Origin: Pyropia yezoensis
Lineage: Eukaryota; Rhodophyta; Bangiophyceae; Bangiales; Bangiaceae
Direction of reading: 5' to 3'
DNA: 64,000 nucleotides
NCBI GenBank assembly: GCA_009829735.1
Contig: CM020618.1
Coordinates: 36,990,894 to 37,054,893 of the forward strand
Below the pieces are notes generated by a model. It made no database searches. It worked only from the letters and a program-made list of their open reading frames with translations, and was not told the DNA's origin. The position numbers were made by a program, and so were the translations under genes. The stretch's first letter is position 1; each line of letters starts with the position of its first letter. Positions 29,695 through 40,774 of this stretch are shown here, piece after piece.

Positions 29695-31842
29695 ATGACC
29701 CCTCTTCGCTCGTGGCGGGCGGTGGCCCTCGCGGCCGCCGCCGCCGTCACCATCTCTACGTTGGCGCTGTCGGCGTCGTGGGGGCGGCCGGCGGCGGCGG
29801 CGGCGCCCGCGGCGGCGGCACTGGGCGGCGACCATGCCCCCGCCACCGCCCTGTACCGTGACCTGTGGGTGGGAATGGCGGCTGGCGGCGGCGGCGGTGG
29901 CGGCGGCTGTGGCGGCGGCGGCGGCGGGTGGGGCGCGGCGCTCTGCCGCGTCGGCCGCCGCGGCCCCGCCGCTGCCCTTCGGCGGGCGGCCGCTCGCTTG
30001 GTCGTTGGCATGTGGCGGGGCGGCGGTGGGGGCGGGGGGGTGTTTAGCGGGGAGAGGCCTCGCCGCCCCCTCCGCGTGGTGGCGGTGGATCGGCTGGTGG
30101 GGCGCCTTGGGCTGGAGGCGGCCCCCGCGGCCGGCCCCCGCGGCGCCCCTATCCGGGTGGCGTCTGCAGACGCAGCCGCAGACGCGGCAGTGGGGCCGGG
30201 CGGCGGCGGTGGCCGCGGTGGCCGCCGCCACCCCCCCCGGCGGGGCAACTTTACGCACGGCCCCGACTTTGGGGTGTACGCCATGGCACCCACCGCGGCG
30301 GCTGAGGACCGCTCCGTCCGCCGCGCCTTTCCCCGCTTTGGGGACGCCCTGGAGTGGGCGGTGCAGCTGGCCGCGACGCACCGGGTGCTCCTCGCTTTTC
30401 CGACCGTCAACGCGTCGGTCGTGGTGGGGCCCGCGGACGTGACCCCATCGGGCGGCGGCGGGTCGTCCGCCGCCGCGTCGGCGGTGGTTGCGATTGACGT
30501 TGGGGGCTTTGGCCCCGGCTGCGCGCTGGCCATCATGGGCTTTGGGGTGGGTGGTGGCCACGGGCACCCGCACGCGGACGACGACGCGGCGACAGGGGCG
30601 GGCGATGGCGTTGGCGGCAGCGGCAGCGGCCGGTACGGCGGGTCAGCGGCTGCTTCGACCTTTCACAACGTCACGTTCCTCATCACGGGGCCCCGCGGGT
30701 CGGCGGCGGCGCCCTTTTGGGACCGCCCCGGCGAGGACGGCACTGCCGGCGAGGACGGCGCGGCCGGCGGTGGCCACGACGGGGGTCACCATCATGGCGG
30801 TAGCGGCGGCCACGGCGGTAGCGGCGGCTACGGTCGCCGCCACGGCAACGGGGTGGTGCTGACGCTGGCGCGCGTGGGCCTCCTCGGCGGTGGCGTGTCG
30901 GTGCGCGGCGCGCAGGGGGTGTGGTTGGAGGAGAGTGTCCTCCACGGGGTCGCGGGCTCGCCGCCGGCGCCGATGCCCGCCGCGAAAGGCGCCACCGCGG
31001 CCGCCACCGCGGCCACCGCCGCGGCCGTGTTGCCGCCCGCGCTCCTCACCGTCACCGCGGGGGGGGTGGTGGTGGTGGACTCGTCGGCGGTGGTGGCCGC
31101 GGCGGGCGTCGGGGGCGTGGCCGTCCACGCCGCCGCCGTTGCGGTGCGGTCGTCGACGGTGAGCCACAACACCCTGGTCGCCGACGGCGGCGGTGGTGGG
31201 GGCGGCCGCACTTCGGGTGGGGGCATTGCGGTCTCCCGCGGGGCGCTCGCCCTCGTCGACGCGACGGTGATGGCGAATGGCGCGCCCGACGGGGTGGGCG
31301 GCGGCCTCGCCGCCGCCGACTGGTCGGTGCTCCTCCTCCACGGCACCGTCGCGTTTGCCAACAACACCGCCGGCCACGGCGGGGACGCGGCGGCGCTCAC
31401 CACCACCGCCGTCGTCTGTGCCGACGCTCGGGTGGCGTGGGGGGGCGGGTCGGTGCTCGCCGAGCGGTCGCTGCTGCTGGCGCGGGGGGGGTGCGGGGGG
31501 GTCGACGCCCGCATGCTGGCGGGCGCCCTCGCGGCCGACGGCGCCGCGGCGCCTGAGGGTGTGGCCGCCCTGGGGGGTGCCGCCGCCGCTGCGCCGCGTG
31601 CGGCGGGGGCCACCACCCCCGTGCGCTCTGGGGGGGCCGACGCGGGTGCCGCCCCCCCGCCCGTGGCCGCCGGCGGTGGCGGTGGCGGCGACGACGCGTC
31701 TGGCGGTGGCAGCGGCGGCGGTGGCTTTGGCACCACCGGCGCGCTGGTGGTGGTGCTCGGCGGGCTGGCGTTTGTGTCGCACCGGATGGGGCTGTGGGGG
31801 CGCTCCAACCACCGCGACGAGTACGTGCCGATCGCGGCGTGA
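29695..31842 (+). CDS. Predicted secreted/type I membrane protein with parallel beta-helix repeats
   Basis: 715 residues. An N-terminal signal peptide (about residues 1-35: basic RSWR, then an Ala/Val/Leu core) and a single C-terminal helix (about 680-697, ALVVVLGGLAFV) are visible. A short cytosolic tail, NHRDEYVPIAA, follows. The ectodomain (about 360-600) has short valine/alanine/Gly-rich strands with turns such as SGGGIAVSRG, FANNTAGHGGD and VGGVAVHAAAV. The GG[AI] and FxxN turns resemble right-handed beta-helix proteins of the polymorphic outer-membrane/pectate-lyase fold. Function is unknown; a cell-surface or wall-binding role is inference. His/Gly-rich (HHHGGSGGHGGSGG) and poly-Gly linkers interrupt the domain. 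Confidence 0.7.
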   Translation: MTPLRSWRAVALAAAAAVTISTLALSASWGRPAAAAAPAAAALGGDHAPATALYRDLWVGMAAGGGGGGGGCGGGGGGWGAALCRVGRRGPAAALRRAAARLVVGMWRGGGGGGGVFSGERPRRPLRVVAVDRLVGRLGLEAAPAAGPRGAPIRVASADAAADAAVGPGGGGGRGGRRHPPRRGNFTHGPDFGVYAMAPTAAAEDRSVRRAFPRFGDALEWAVQLAATHRVLLAFPTVNASVVVGPADVTPSGGGGSSAAASAVVAIDVGGFGPGCALAIMGFGVGGGHGHPHADDDAATGAGDGVGGSGSGRYGGSAAASTFHNVTFLITGPRGSAAAPFWDRPGEDGTAGEDGAAGGGHDGGHHHGGSGGHGGSGGYGRRHGNGVVLTLARVGLLGGGVSVRGAQGVWLEESVLHGVAGSPPAPMPAAKGATAAATAATAAAVLPPALLTVTAGGVVVVDSSAVVAAAGVGGVAVHAAAVAVRSSTVSHNTLVADGGGGGGGRTSGGGIAVSRGALALVDATVMANGAPDGVGGGLAAADWSVLLLHGTVAFANNTAGHGGDAAALTTTAVVCADARVAWGGGSVLAERSLLLARGGCGGVDARMLAGALAADGAAAPEGVAALGGAAAAAPRAAGATTPVRSGGADAGAAPPPVAAGGGGGGDDASGGGSGGGGFGTTGALVVVLGGLAFVSHRMGLWGRSNHRDEYVPIAA

Positions 31843-32528
31843 GGTGGGCAGCAGCGCAACGGCGAGGGGGGGGGGCGGGCGGTGGCGGAGGGCGGTTGCC
31901 CGTGGGGCTTTATGCGTGCGGTTTCACAAGGGAAAAAGTCAGGAAGAACATATACCAGTGACAGCACACACAAACAACAACAAAGAAACAGGAACGGGCA
32001 GCTGGCTCTGCACAGAAGTATGTACAGTAGGCACATACGTCAGCACAGTACAAAACCAACCACCCGCCGCTGCCGCCGCGGGTACGCGCGCGCGAGGGGG
32101 ACTCGGCCTGGCCGGCCGGCCGACCGCGCGGGACGCCGCGGGTGCGGTAGCGGCGGAGGGGGTGGGCGGCCGCCAAGCTGGCGGCGGCGACGGACCAGCG
32201 CGGCAGGCAGCACGCGCCGTCCCGGCGGGGGCCGGCGGGGTATGGCGGGCGCCGCGACCTGCGGGCACGCCCACAAAAACACCAACAAAAAAACAGGGCA
32301 GCGAGCACCACGGGCAGCACTCCCCACCCCCCACCCAACCCTCTCCGTCAGAGGCACAATCCGACGCCGCCAGCCTCTTCCCCCCCCCCCGCCCCACCGA
32401 CACGTCCACCCACCGCGCACACGGCACGACAACGCCTCACGGCGCGCGAACCTCCCCCCCCGCCCCCCTACATCCCCGCCTCATCCCCGCCGGCACGACC
32501 TCCCCGCCCCCCCCCAATGGAACCATTG
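31843..32528. other. Intergenic region between convergent genes, with TGTAC element
   Basis: 686 bp between the stop of the beta-helix gene and the stop of the LRR gene. AT-richer island at about 31920-32050 includes TGTACAGTAGGCACATACGT at 32021-32040, near identical to an element at 41191-41209 between another convergent pair. Probably holds both transcript ends. Confidence 0.5.
32021..32040. terminator. Candidate bidirectional 3'-end element TGTACAGTA-n3-ACATAC
   Basis: TGTACAGTAGGCACATACGT lies 179 bp past the beta-helix stop. On the other strand it lies about 490 bp past the LRR stop. It contains UGUA in both directions, the sequence bound by cleavage factor I in other eukaryotes. The role is inferred. 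Confidence 0.4.
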
Positions 32529-34171
32529 TCACCGCCCGTCCAGCCCGACCACGTGCAGCGATGGCACCTCCCGCTTCAGCCGCGACGCAAGCGCCGCCGA
32601 CACGGAACAGGCGCCGAGCGACAACGAGGTGAGGGCGGGAAAGCCGTCCGCCCCCCCCCCAATCACCGCCGCGACGAGCCCATCGCCCGCGCCCGTCGAG
32701 CAAACTGTGAGCTCGGCGAGCGCCGCGTGCGACCGCAGCATCAGAAGGCCCGCGTCGGTGAGGCCCCGGTTTTGGGACACGTTGAGGGAGACGATGCCGG
32801 GGAGGCCCACCGCGACCGCCACCATCGCCGCGTCGGTGAGGCGGCCCGAGCAGACGGTTAGGGCGGTCAGGCGGGGGAGGGCAACGAGCGACCCCATCCC
32901 AACGTCCGACACGTAGGCGCCCCAGAGGTCGATGCGGGACAGACGGGGCAGGCCCGCCAGGTGCACCAGCCCCGCGTCGGTCACGTGCGGGGCGTCCAGG
33001 TCGAGTACCTCGAGCGATGTCATCCCCGATAGGGCGGCGAGGCCCGCGTCGCCCACCCCCGTCGCCGCCACTGACAGGGCGCGGAGGCAGGGGAGGTCGG
33101 CGAGGCCCGCCAGCCCCCCCGACGACACGGCCGTGTCGTCGAGGGAGAGGGTGGCAAGCCGGCGGAGGGCGTTAAACGTCGCCACCGCCGCGTCGCCAAT
33201 GGCGGTGGCGTCGGCGTGGAGCGCGCGAAGCGCGACGAGCCCCCCGCCCGACACCGCAGCTGCCACCCCCCGGTCGCTCACCGCCGTGTAGGAAATGTCC
33301 AAGTGGGCCAGGTGGGGCAACCCCGCAAGCGCCTCGAGCACCGCGTCGCCCACGTCGGCACAGTGGCGGAGGTCGAGGGAGACGAGGCGGGAGAGCCCGC
33401 CAAAGCGGTACGCGTCGCGGTCTGACAGGGCGAGCCCCCGCAGCGCCAAGACGGCCAGGCCCGACAGCCCGCCCAGCGGCGGCAGCACCGCCTCGGCCGT
33501 CGCGGCCGTCCTCGACAGGCCCAGCACCCGCAGGCGGGGCATGGACGACAGCAGCGGCGCCACGCCCGCATCGTCAACCCGGAAGCAGTGGCGGAGGGAG
33601 AGGGCCTCGAGGCCGGTTAGGGGCGCCAGCGCCGCCACCCCCACCCCCGTCACCGCCGCGCACTCGTCGAGGGTGAGGGCGCACAGGGAGCGCAGGGCGG
33701 CGAGCGCCGCCACCCCCACGTCGCCCACCCGCTTGCAGGCGGTTAGGTCGAGGCGCTGGAGGCGGCGGAGCCCCCCCGCGAGCGTCACCACCCCGGCGTC
33801 GCCCAGGCCCGTGCAGCGGGAGAGGTCAAGGGAGAGGAGCCCCCGCAGGGACGCCACCGCCGGCATGGCCGCGTTGGTCACCGCCGCGCCGGGGAGCGCC
33901 AGGGCCTGGAGGGAGCCCGCCAGGCCAGACAGGCCCGCTGCCCACCCGTCCACCGCGCCGTCGCTCACGGGGGGGGGCGCCGCTAGGTGGAGGCGGGGGA
34001 GGCCTGCGCCGCTGAGCGTTGCCAGCGTCGGCGCGTCCAGCCGGCCGCTACGAGCGAGGTGGTCCACCAGCGCCTGCAGCAGGGGGGTGGGCAGCCGGGC
34101 GACGTCCACCAGCGACGTGTCAATCCAGCCCCCGCCCCCCGCGTCGCCACCGCAACGGCGGCCACCACCAC

Positions 34172-34205
<34 letters not shown>

Positions 34206-34664
34206 GCCCCCACCACCACCGCTGTACACCCCCGGAGCGGGCGTCGGGCACGACTCGTCCGCCCGCCGCACCGACACGCCGCGCCTGCGAGGTGACCGAC
34301 CGGGGGAGCCAGGCTGGGGCTCCACCCCCCCCACAGACGCGGGCCACCCATCGACCGCCCCGCCGCGCGGCCCGTCGTCGGCGTCGCTGTCAGCGTCGCC
34401 GCTGCAGGCGCTGGTGCTGCCGACGCTGCTGCCGCTGCTGCTGCGGCGGAGGCGGCGGGAGCCCCCGCCGCCTCCGCCGCCGCCGCTGCCGCCCGTGCCC
34501 AGCCCCCCCCCTGCCCGCCGCCCCCCCCCGCCCCACACTTTCCACACCCGCCCAGCGGTCGGCACAGCGCCTCGAGACACAGCGTGGTCAGCGGGGGCAG
34601 GGGGTCCCCCCCCCCCCCTCCCCCTCCCCCCAGTCGTCGTCTGCAGCGTCGGCGTCCGCACCAC
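32529..34664 (-). CDS. Leucine-rich-repeat protein, cysteine-containing (RNI/AMN1-like) type
   Basis: 711 residues. Residues 1-180 are low complexity: Gly/Ser-rich, with a 17-Gly run encoded by CGG/GGC triplets. From about residue 180 (LPTPLLQALVDHLARSG) the chain is ordered. About seventeen repeats of roughly 24 residues follow to the C-terminus, of the form LxxLxxLDLxxCxxVxDxGVxxLAxL. This is the cysteine-containing LRR class found in F-box partners such as SKP2, GRR1 and AMN1. No F-box is recognisable, so a free adaptor or scaffold is as likely as an E3 subunit. The start is the first in-frame ATG; later ones in the disordered part are possible. Confidence 0.82.
34128..34210 (-). repeat. 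CGG/GCC triplet tract encoding poly-Gly in the LRR gene
   Basis: On the plus strand a (CCG/CCA) triplet run; in the gene it gives 17 successive glycines with mixed codons. Likely polymorphic. Confidence 0.75.
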
Positions 34665-37209
34665 CCCCCACCCCCCCCCACCCGTCGCCGGTGAAGGGCG
34701 CCAAGGCGGTCTCTCCCCCCCACGCGCCCCCCCAGCCCCCGCCCCCCCACCCCGTCAGGCCCCACTCGGCAGCCAGCACCCCCCCCGCCGCGGCGGCCTG
34801 GCTTGGCCAGCCCCCCCCGCCGCCCGGGCCGGCGGCGGTGGCAAAGGGGGGGACGCCCTGCTGCCGCCGCCGCCCACGGGCGGTGTGGAGGATAACCTCC
34901 CCATGGGGGGGTGCCGCCCTCTTCGCGCAGCTGCTGCACGCAAGCCCCATGGGGGTGAAGGGGGGCGCGGGGGCGGGGGCGGGGGGGGGGGCGTGGGTGC
35001 CCAGCGCCTCGGCACCGACGGGGTGTGCAGGGGAGGGCGGCAGGGGCGGCTGCCTCAGCAGACGCCCTGGTGGCGGTGCCGCCGGGGGAGGGGAAGGGCT
35101 CGCCCGGCACCGGCCCGCCGGCCAGGTTCCAGCAGCGGCCGCCCAGCCGGCGGCGGGGGGAGCGTGGGGGCGACCACCACCACCCCACACAGCCAGGGCA
35201 GGCCGCTGGTCTGGCCGACAGCGACCGGCAGGCACCAGCGGCGGCAAGGCCCCGTCAGCGGGGGCGTCGCAGGGGCAGCGCGACGCGCAATGGTGGCCAG
35301 AGGGGGGGGAAGGGGCGCGGAGCCGCCACCCGGCGAGCAAAGAGGTCACAGCCGGAGAGAGAAGGTGCCAGCGGCCGCGTCAAGCAAGAGATGGCAGAAG
35401 GGAGAGAGAGGAAGACAAGGGGGAGAGAGGGGGAGGGGGCCCCGCAGCAGGGTAGCGGATGCAAAAAAAAAAAAAATACGGTAGCAGTGTCGCTGCCGCG
35501 GACGCTACCGCAGCAGCGACGCGGGTGGCGAGGGTGGCGTGGCGGCGCTCCCGCCTGTCCCCAGCACCCTCTCTCCCTGGCGGGGAGGTCGCGGCGCCAG
35601 CGCGGACCCCCCCCCCCCTCCTCACAGACGCCTCTGAGGCTGCTCGGCGCCACGCGCGTTTCGGGCGGGTGCTGGCGCGCGCAAGCGGTCGTGGTGGCGC
35701 TGCAGTCGCCGGTCTCTTTGCCCCCCGTGGCCCGGGCCAAGGCTCCAGCGCGCTTCAAGAGCTTATCCGGGGGGCCGAGCGGGATGATGCTGAAGAGTGA
35801 CACGAGTGACATGCGCAGGCCCCGAGGTGTGTCGCAAGTGGCCAATGGAAGTGCGATCTCACAGCTCCTGCAACTTGATTGGCCTGTGAAGCAATCTCCG
35901 GTGATACGAAAGACCGGAAGACAGCCTCATGACCGGATGCAGTGCCTCAGACCGAGCCGAAGAAGGATAATTCTCCGCTGCTCAGACTTTCCAAGTCTTC
36001 TCCAGTTGGAAGAGAGGACATTGGATGGACACGTGGAGGGGTTCCACGATGCCGACGCCTCGCGCGTCACCCTGCTGTTGGGCGAGGCACCCTCTACCGG
36101 GCTGATACCTGGGTGGCATTCGCACTCCCTTCGCCTGACTTGGTACAGACGGCCGCCGGGCGCCCCCTAGTTGCTGAGCGCGCCACCTTCGTCCTGGCCG
36201 ATGCCGCCCTGTTAAAGGGATAGGTATTGTCCACTTGGCACACCGCGGCCGCCGCGGGGCTCGCCATCACGTCGACGGCTGGGCCGTCTTCAACCCCACA
36301 CCGCTACCCGCCGCTGTGGCGGGCCACGGCTGCGGCTGGCCGACGCCTGCCTCGCCGTGCGCCGTGGCGCCCGTCGAGGTGGATGGTGCCCGATCCGCAG
36401 AGCTTTGACGTCCTATCCCCCGCTACAGGCCCCACCGGTGGTGGCCAATCGGCGCCCCCCCTGTTCCCCCGCAGTACAGTACTGTGGTTGCCGCTGGGCT
36501 GGCATGGTCATAAGGTGACAGGTGAGGAAAGAACAGAAAGCGGGGTTCAAGCAGGGGGGTGGAGCACGGCGTGGGCGGCATTTCCCAAAATCACCCCATC
36601 CGCCTGGTGCCGGGCGGCACTACACACACAAACGCACGCACACACCCCGCGCTTGCCCTCACCCCGCGCGAGACACGCTGGCCGCCGCCTGATCGTCCCT
36701 ACGCCCTGCACTCCTCCCGTTAGTCAGCACGGAGCACTGTATGGTGTCCTCTTTCCTGCTTTGGTCGCACCCCCCGCCATCACCCCCACTTCCATGCACA
36801 CGGAGCACGCGCACCGCGACGGTGGCCCCGCGCGAAAGCACCTAGCCTGTCTGCCCAAATAACTAAACACCTCACCAGACGAGGTGATTCTCTACGGCTC
36901 CTCAAAGACATAAAAACACCGCTGGAGAGAGGAGAGTGAGCTCAGTCCCATGATTTTTTTTTTGTCCTCTATGAGTGAGGATCTCGTAGCGCGGCCCCCA
37001 ATATGGGGCTGCCACGTGTAGTGCCCCTAAATCAACCAGCTCTGCAATGGGTACGATTCGTGTCAAGAGAATTTCCAGTACGGCTTAGTGTTTACTCTTC
37101 CCTCGCACAGTCAAACTGTTCTGCCCTACGGAAGCAATGCCAAACCCAAGCGCGTCCGCTGGCGGCGCGCACAAGCTAGGAGACGCTTTTTTGGTACTGT
37201 TTTGATTGG
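34665..37209. other. Long intergenic region, no supported gene
   Basis: GC-rich to about 35450, with long chance ORFs on both strands, then an A13 run at 35463. 35640-36870 has mixed composition. A short stretch (36080-36420) reads like worn coding sequence on the plus strand but switches frame and matches nothing I know. A T10 run lies near 36955. No RNA gene recognised. Confidence 0.4.
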
Positions 37210-37620
37210 TCACCGCACCCGCCGGTCCCTGGTGACGAGGGCTTCTCGAGCTCGATTCTCCGCGCGCTGCTTCTTCTCTGCCGCCTTGCGCGCCGCCTCC
37301 TCGAGCTTATCAGCATCCTCAGTCATGCGAGACAGACCGGGGATGGCCAACATCAACTGGAAAGCCAGGTTTTTACCAGAAAGAGAAGGAAAAAGCTCAC
37401 AGGCCCGCGCAGACGGGTCCACAGGGGGAAGCTCCCTCCCTGGCGACGACGCATGCCCCCCCCCCTCGCTGGGAGAAACCGCCTGCAGCCGCGCCGCATC
37501 AGGTCCTGATACCTCCCTTCGTCTGGTTGACCAGACGGAGGTAGGTCTACCCGCCGCCCCCCGCCTGCGCCTCACACACCCCCGCGTGCAATATCTGCCA
37601 GCGTGTCCCCTCCCGGCCAC
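37210..37620 (-). CDS. Hypothetical small protein with charged C-terminal helix
   Basis: A 136-codon frame. The C-terminal 70 residues look protein-like: ELFPSLSGKNLAFQLMLAI, then a highly charged helix, DADKLEEAARKAAEKKQRAE, ending in REALVTRDRRVR. This resembles a coiled-coil or RNA-binding tail. The N-terminal half is Arg/Gly-rich and may be noncoding or belong to an intron. It may be the last exon of a larger gene whose upstream part lies to the right. Function unknown. Confidence 0.22.
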   Translation of the reverse strand: MAGRGHAGRYCTRGCVRRRRGAAGRPTSVWSTRRREVSGPDAARLQAVSPSEGGGHASSPGRELPPVDPSARACELFPSLSGKNLAFQLMLAIPGLSRMTEDADKLEEAARKAAEKKQRAENRAREALVTRDRRVR

Positions 37621-38915
37621 TCAATCCCGCCATTGACACGGTGGCCCGCGCGTCAACCCGCCGTAGCCAACAAACGGCCAATCCCTCGCTCTGCTTCGAT
37701 ACCGCCACCGTGGCCCCCAGCCAGAGCAACCCGTCATCCAGCCAACGGCAGCCAATCAGTGGCGACGTTCGTTGGCCGCAGCGCGCGGCACGCGTGGCGG
37801 GTGCCGCATTGGTCGTACTGTACGAGAAAAATAACCAAAAAACGGATTTCGGCCCAGCGCGGGGAAAAACAAAACGCGGGGGAGAGCCACCGCAGTAGGG
37901 CCCCGCAGAGCCACGCCGTCGCAGTGAGGGGGGGGGGTGGGGGGGACGGGCTTTGGAGCGTCGACCGCCACTGACGCGTGGCGGCTGCCCCGCACCCGCT
38001 GCGCTTGCGCCGCCCGTCGGCACCCTGGGGTCTATCTTTCCGCTGTGCGGCGGCGGGAGCGCAGCCGCCGCGCTACCCGTCGGCGGCGCGCTGACGGGTT
38101 ACTGGGGGGGGGGTTGTGGCGCCGGCGGCACCGCGGTGCGCAGCGCGCCGGTGCGTGAGGAAATAGGGGCAGGGTACCGGGGTGGGGGGGTGGGGAACCG
38201 TTTGGCAGCCTGTTGCGCTGTGGGGGGGTGAGGTGCGGACGTGTACAATACTGTATGGAAGGGCGAGGGGAAGGAGAGGCGGTGGGGGGCAATGCAGCGG
38301 GTGGGTGGGGGGGGGGGCGGAAGGCGTGGGGGGGGTGCCGCCCCCGCCGCGTCGACCACGGGTGCGACGACGACGCACCCCCCAAGCGGGGGGAGGGGGG
38401 TGCGGGCGACGACCTGGACGGGGGGATGAACTGCGCAAGGTAAGAGGGGGCGGGAGGCGGGGCTGGACACCGTCGACCCCTTCGTACGGCGGCACCGACG
38501 GCCTCCCCACCTTTCCCCCAACCCCGTGGGAAGACAGAGCTCTTTCCCCCCTCTCGAGAGGGGGGAAAGATGGCACCTGCCTCGCACCGTGCCGCGGGGG
38601 GTGCCGTAGGGTGGCCAAGGCGGGTGGCCAGCCGATGGTCGGCTCACCGCCGGATGGGCAGCAGGGGAGCCCCGCGTGCCACCGCCCGTACTTTGGCCCA
38701 CCCTTGCCCGCGTTGGCACGACCGCCCGACCGGCTGGCATCCGCCCGCCGGTCAGCCCGCCATCGCCCGGCTCGGATCGCGTCTTGTACACGTTCCCCCC
38801 CCCTCCCTTCCACCGTTCCGTTCGCCAACCTGGCCGCCCCTTAGCCTTCCCGTCTCTTCCGCCAACCTCCCGTGCCTGACCGCCCGTCCCCCGCCGTCAA
38901 CCCCCCTGCCCACCC
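37621..38915. other. GC-rich intergenic region without supported gene
   Basis: Contains G- and C-runs at 37927-37945 and 38100-38400 and many overlapping chance ORFs on both strands. Nothing recognisable. The end of the stretch is the presumed promoter and leader of the proline-rich gene. Confidence 0.35.
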
Positions 38916-39839
38916 ATGGCGGGCTCCACCAACTCAGTGTGGCCGGCGTTTGGCGCCCTGACGGCGCCGCTATCCATGCCGGCGCCGCCGCTGTCGTCGC
39001 CACCACGGCCGAGCGCGCCCGTCCTCCCCTTCTACGTGTCCCTGTGGCCAATGGCGCCAACCGCACTTCCGCTGTCGCCGCTGACGCCGCCCGCAGACGC
39101 GGCGCCAAGCCCATCAAAGCCGCCGATGGGAACGCCTGCGCCGCCGCCGCCGCCGCCGCCGCCGTCCCCAACCCCAACAAAGCCGCCGATGGGAGCGCCT
39201 GTACCGCAGCCGTCGCCGTCGCCGCCCCCGCCGCCGCCGCCGCCGACGCCGTGTGTGACGCCCCCACCACCGTCACCACCATCCCCCCTGCTGCCGCCGG
39301 CGTCATGGCCGCCCGCAGCAGCGGCGGTGGCGACCGACGCGGCGGCAGCGTCGGCTGTCCCATCCAGCTCCCCGGCGACAGCAGCGACAGCAGCAGCGGC
39401 GGCGGCGGCGGCGGCACCCACCCCACCGCCGCCTTCACGGGCAGAGTGGGTGCCGCCACCCCCGCCACCCCCAACGCCCCTGCCGCCGTGTGCCGCGCCG
39501 ACACGTGCGCCACCACCACCTCTGCAGCCGCCCCCGTCATGGCCTCCCGCGGCAGCGGCCGCGGCAGTGGGTCCGGCGGCAGCGTCGGCGGTGCCGCCGT
39601 TCACCCCAGCGGCAGCAGCGGCGGCAGCGGCGCCCACCCCACCGCCGGCGGCGGTACGGGCGGCGCGGGTGCCGCCTCTGAACCTGCCGGCGTCATGGCC
39701 TCCCGCGGTATCAGCGACGGTGGTCAACCCGACGACGGCTTGGGCGGCCCCGCCCTTCACCCCGGTGGCAGCAGCAGCGGCGGCGGCGGCACCCACCCCA
39801 CCGCTGACGGCACAAGTGGCGTGGGCGACACCCCCGCCG

Positions 39840-39889
<50 letters not shown>

Positions 39890-40774
39890 GCCGCCGCCTC
39901 CGCCGCCACCACCGTCATCGCTTCCACCACCGGCGGCGGCCGTCGACCCGGCGACAGCGTCAGCGGTCCCGCCCGTCACCCCCGCGGCACTGGCGGCCGC
40001 GCCTGCGGCGGCAGCGCCACTTCCGCCCCCACCGGCCCCTTCGGGGGAGATCCTCGCAGACGCCTTTCTTACAGAAGCCCTCTGGGCCGTGGCGCCACCG
40101 GGGGCGGGCGCCCCACCCCCCCCACCCCCCCCTCCCCCTGCCGGCCCCATGGTGGGGGGAGACAAGGGGTTCGCCGCCCCCCCCCCCCCCCACCCCCCCG
40201 CGGGGGCCCTCCCCCGCCGGCCACCGCCGCCACCGCCCCCCCCCCCCCCCCCTCCCTGTGGTCGCTGCTGCTGGCAAAGGCGGCGGCAGGGTGGCTGCCG
40301 CGCCACCGCACCACCCTCCTCGTCGCCGCCGCCGCGGCCGTTTTCGGCTGGGGCATTGCCCGCGTCGGCGCGCCCGCCGCGTCGGCGGCCATGGCGGCCC
40401 GCCTGGTTGGCAGGGTCGGGGGGGTCGCGGCCGCCGCGACGGCGCTGCCGTCGCCACCGCCGGCGGCGGCGACGACCGCTCCCGCGCCGCCACCGGCGCC
40501 GCCGCGGCCACCGGCTGTCGCGCAGCCGCCCCCTTCACCGGGCACCATCACCGTCACCGTGTCGGTGGGGCCCCCCTCCCCTGTCGTTCCGCCAGCCCCG
40601 GCGCCGGTATCGCCGGGGTCGCCGCCGCCACCACGGCTGCAGGGGTCACAGCCATCACCACCACCACCACCACCACCACCACCACCACCGCCGCCGCCGC
40701 CGCCGCCGCCGCCACCGCCGCCACCGCCGCCGCCGACTCCGACACAACCACTATCGCCGACTGCTCCTCAATGA
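38916..40774 (+). CDS. Proline/alanine-rich repeat protein, probable membrane helix near C-terminus
   Basis: Start MAGSTNSVWPAF at 38916. The frame shows four imperfect repeats of about 55-60 residues, each built as (P)ASWPPA / A-rich / SAVPPFTP / A-rich / TPPP, separated by poly-Pro. Such conserved Trp and Phe inside low complexity favour this frame. After the C13 run at about 40239-40251 the protein-like frame changes by one base. It then gives LWSLLLAKAAAGWLP and a hydrophobic stretch (TTLLVAAAAAVFGWGI), a Val/Pro-rich part and a long Pro run, ending at 40774. The change most simply reflects a wrong homopolymer length. A cell-wall or formin-like proline-rich role is only a guess. An alternative is a shorter protein ending in the original frame at 40781. 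Confidence 0.45.
39840..39895. repeat. (CCG)n triplet tract
   Basis: A run of GCC/CCG triplets coding poly-Pro in the gene frame (poly-Ala in the neighbouring frame). One of three long triplet tracts in this gene; another is (CCA)n/(CCG)n at about 40655-40740. Confidence 0.7.

Noticed and set aside
34665-35484. Long plus- and minus-strand frames upstream of the LRR gene
   Set aside because: Compositional ORFs in extreme GC with no motif or hydrophobic segment.
36080-36420. Possible worn coding stretch (copia-like or host pseudogene)
   Set aside because: It reads in two frames with stops and I could not match any motif; too weak to call.
39032-40306. 424-codon poly-Gly frame on the minus strand
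   Set aside because: It is the complement of the poly-Pro codons of the proline-rich gene, which shows ordered repeats on the plus strand.
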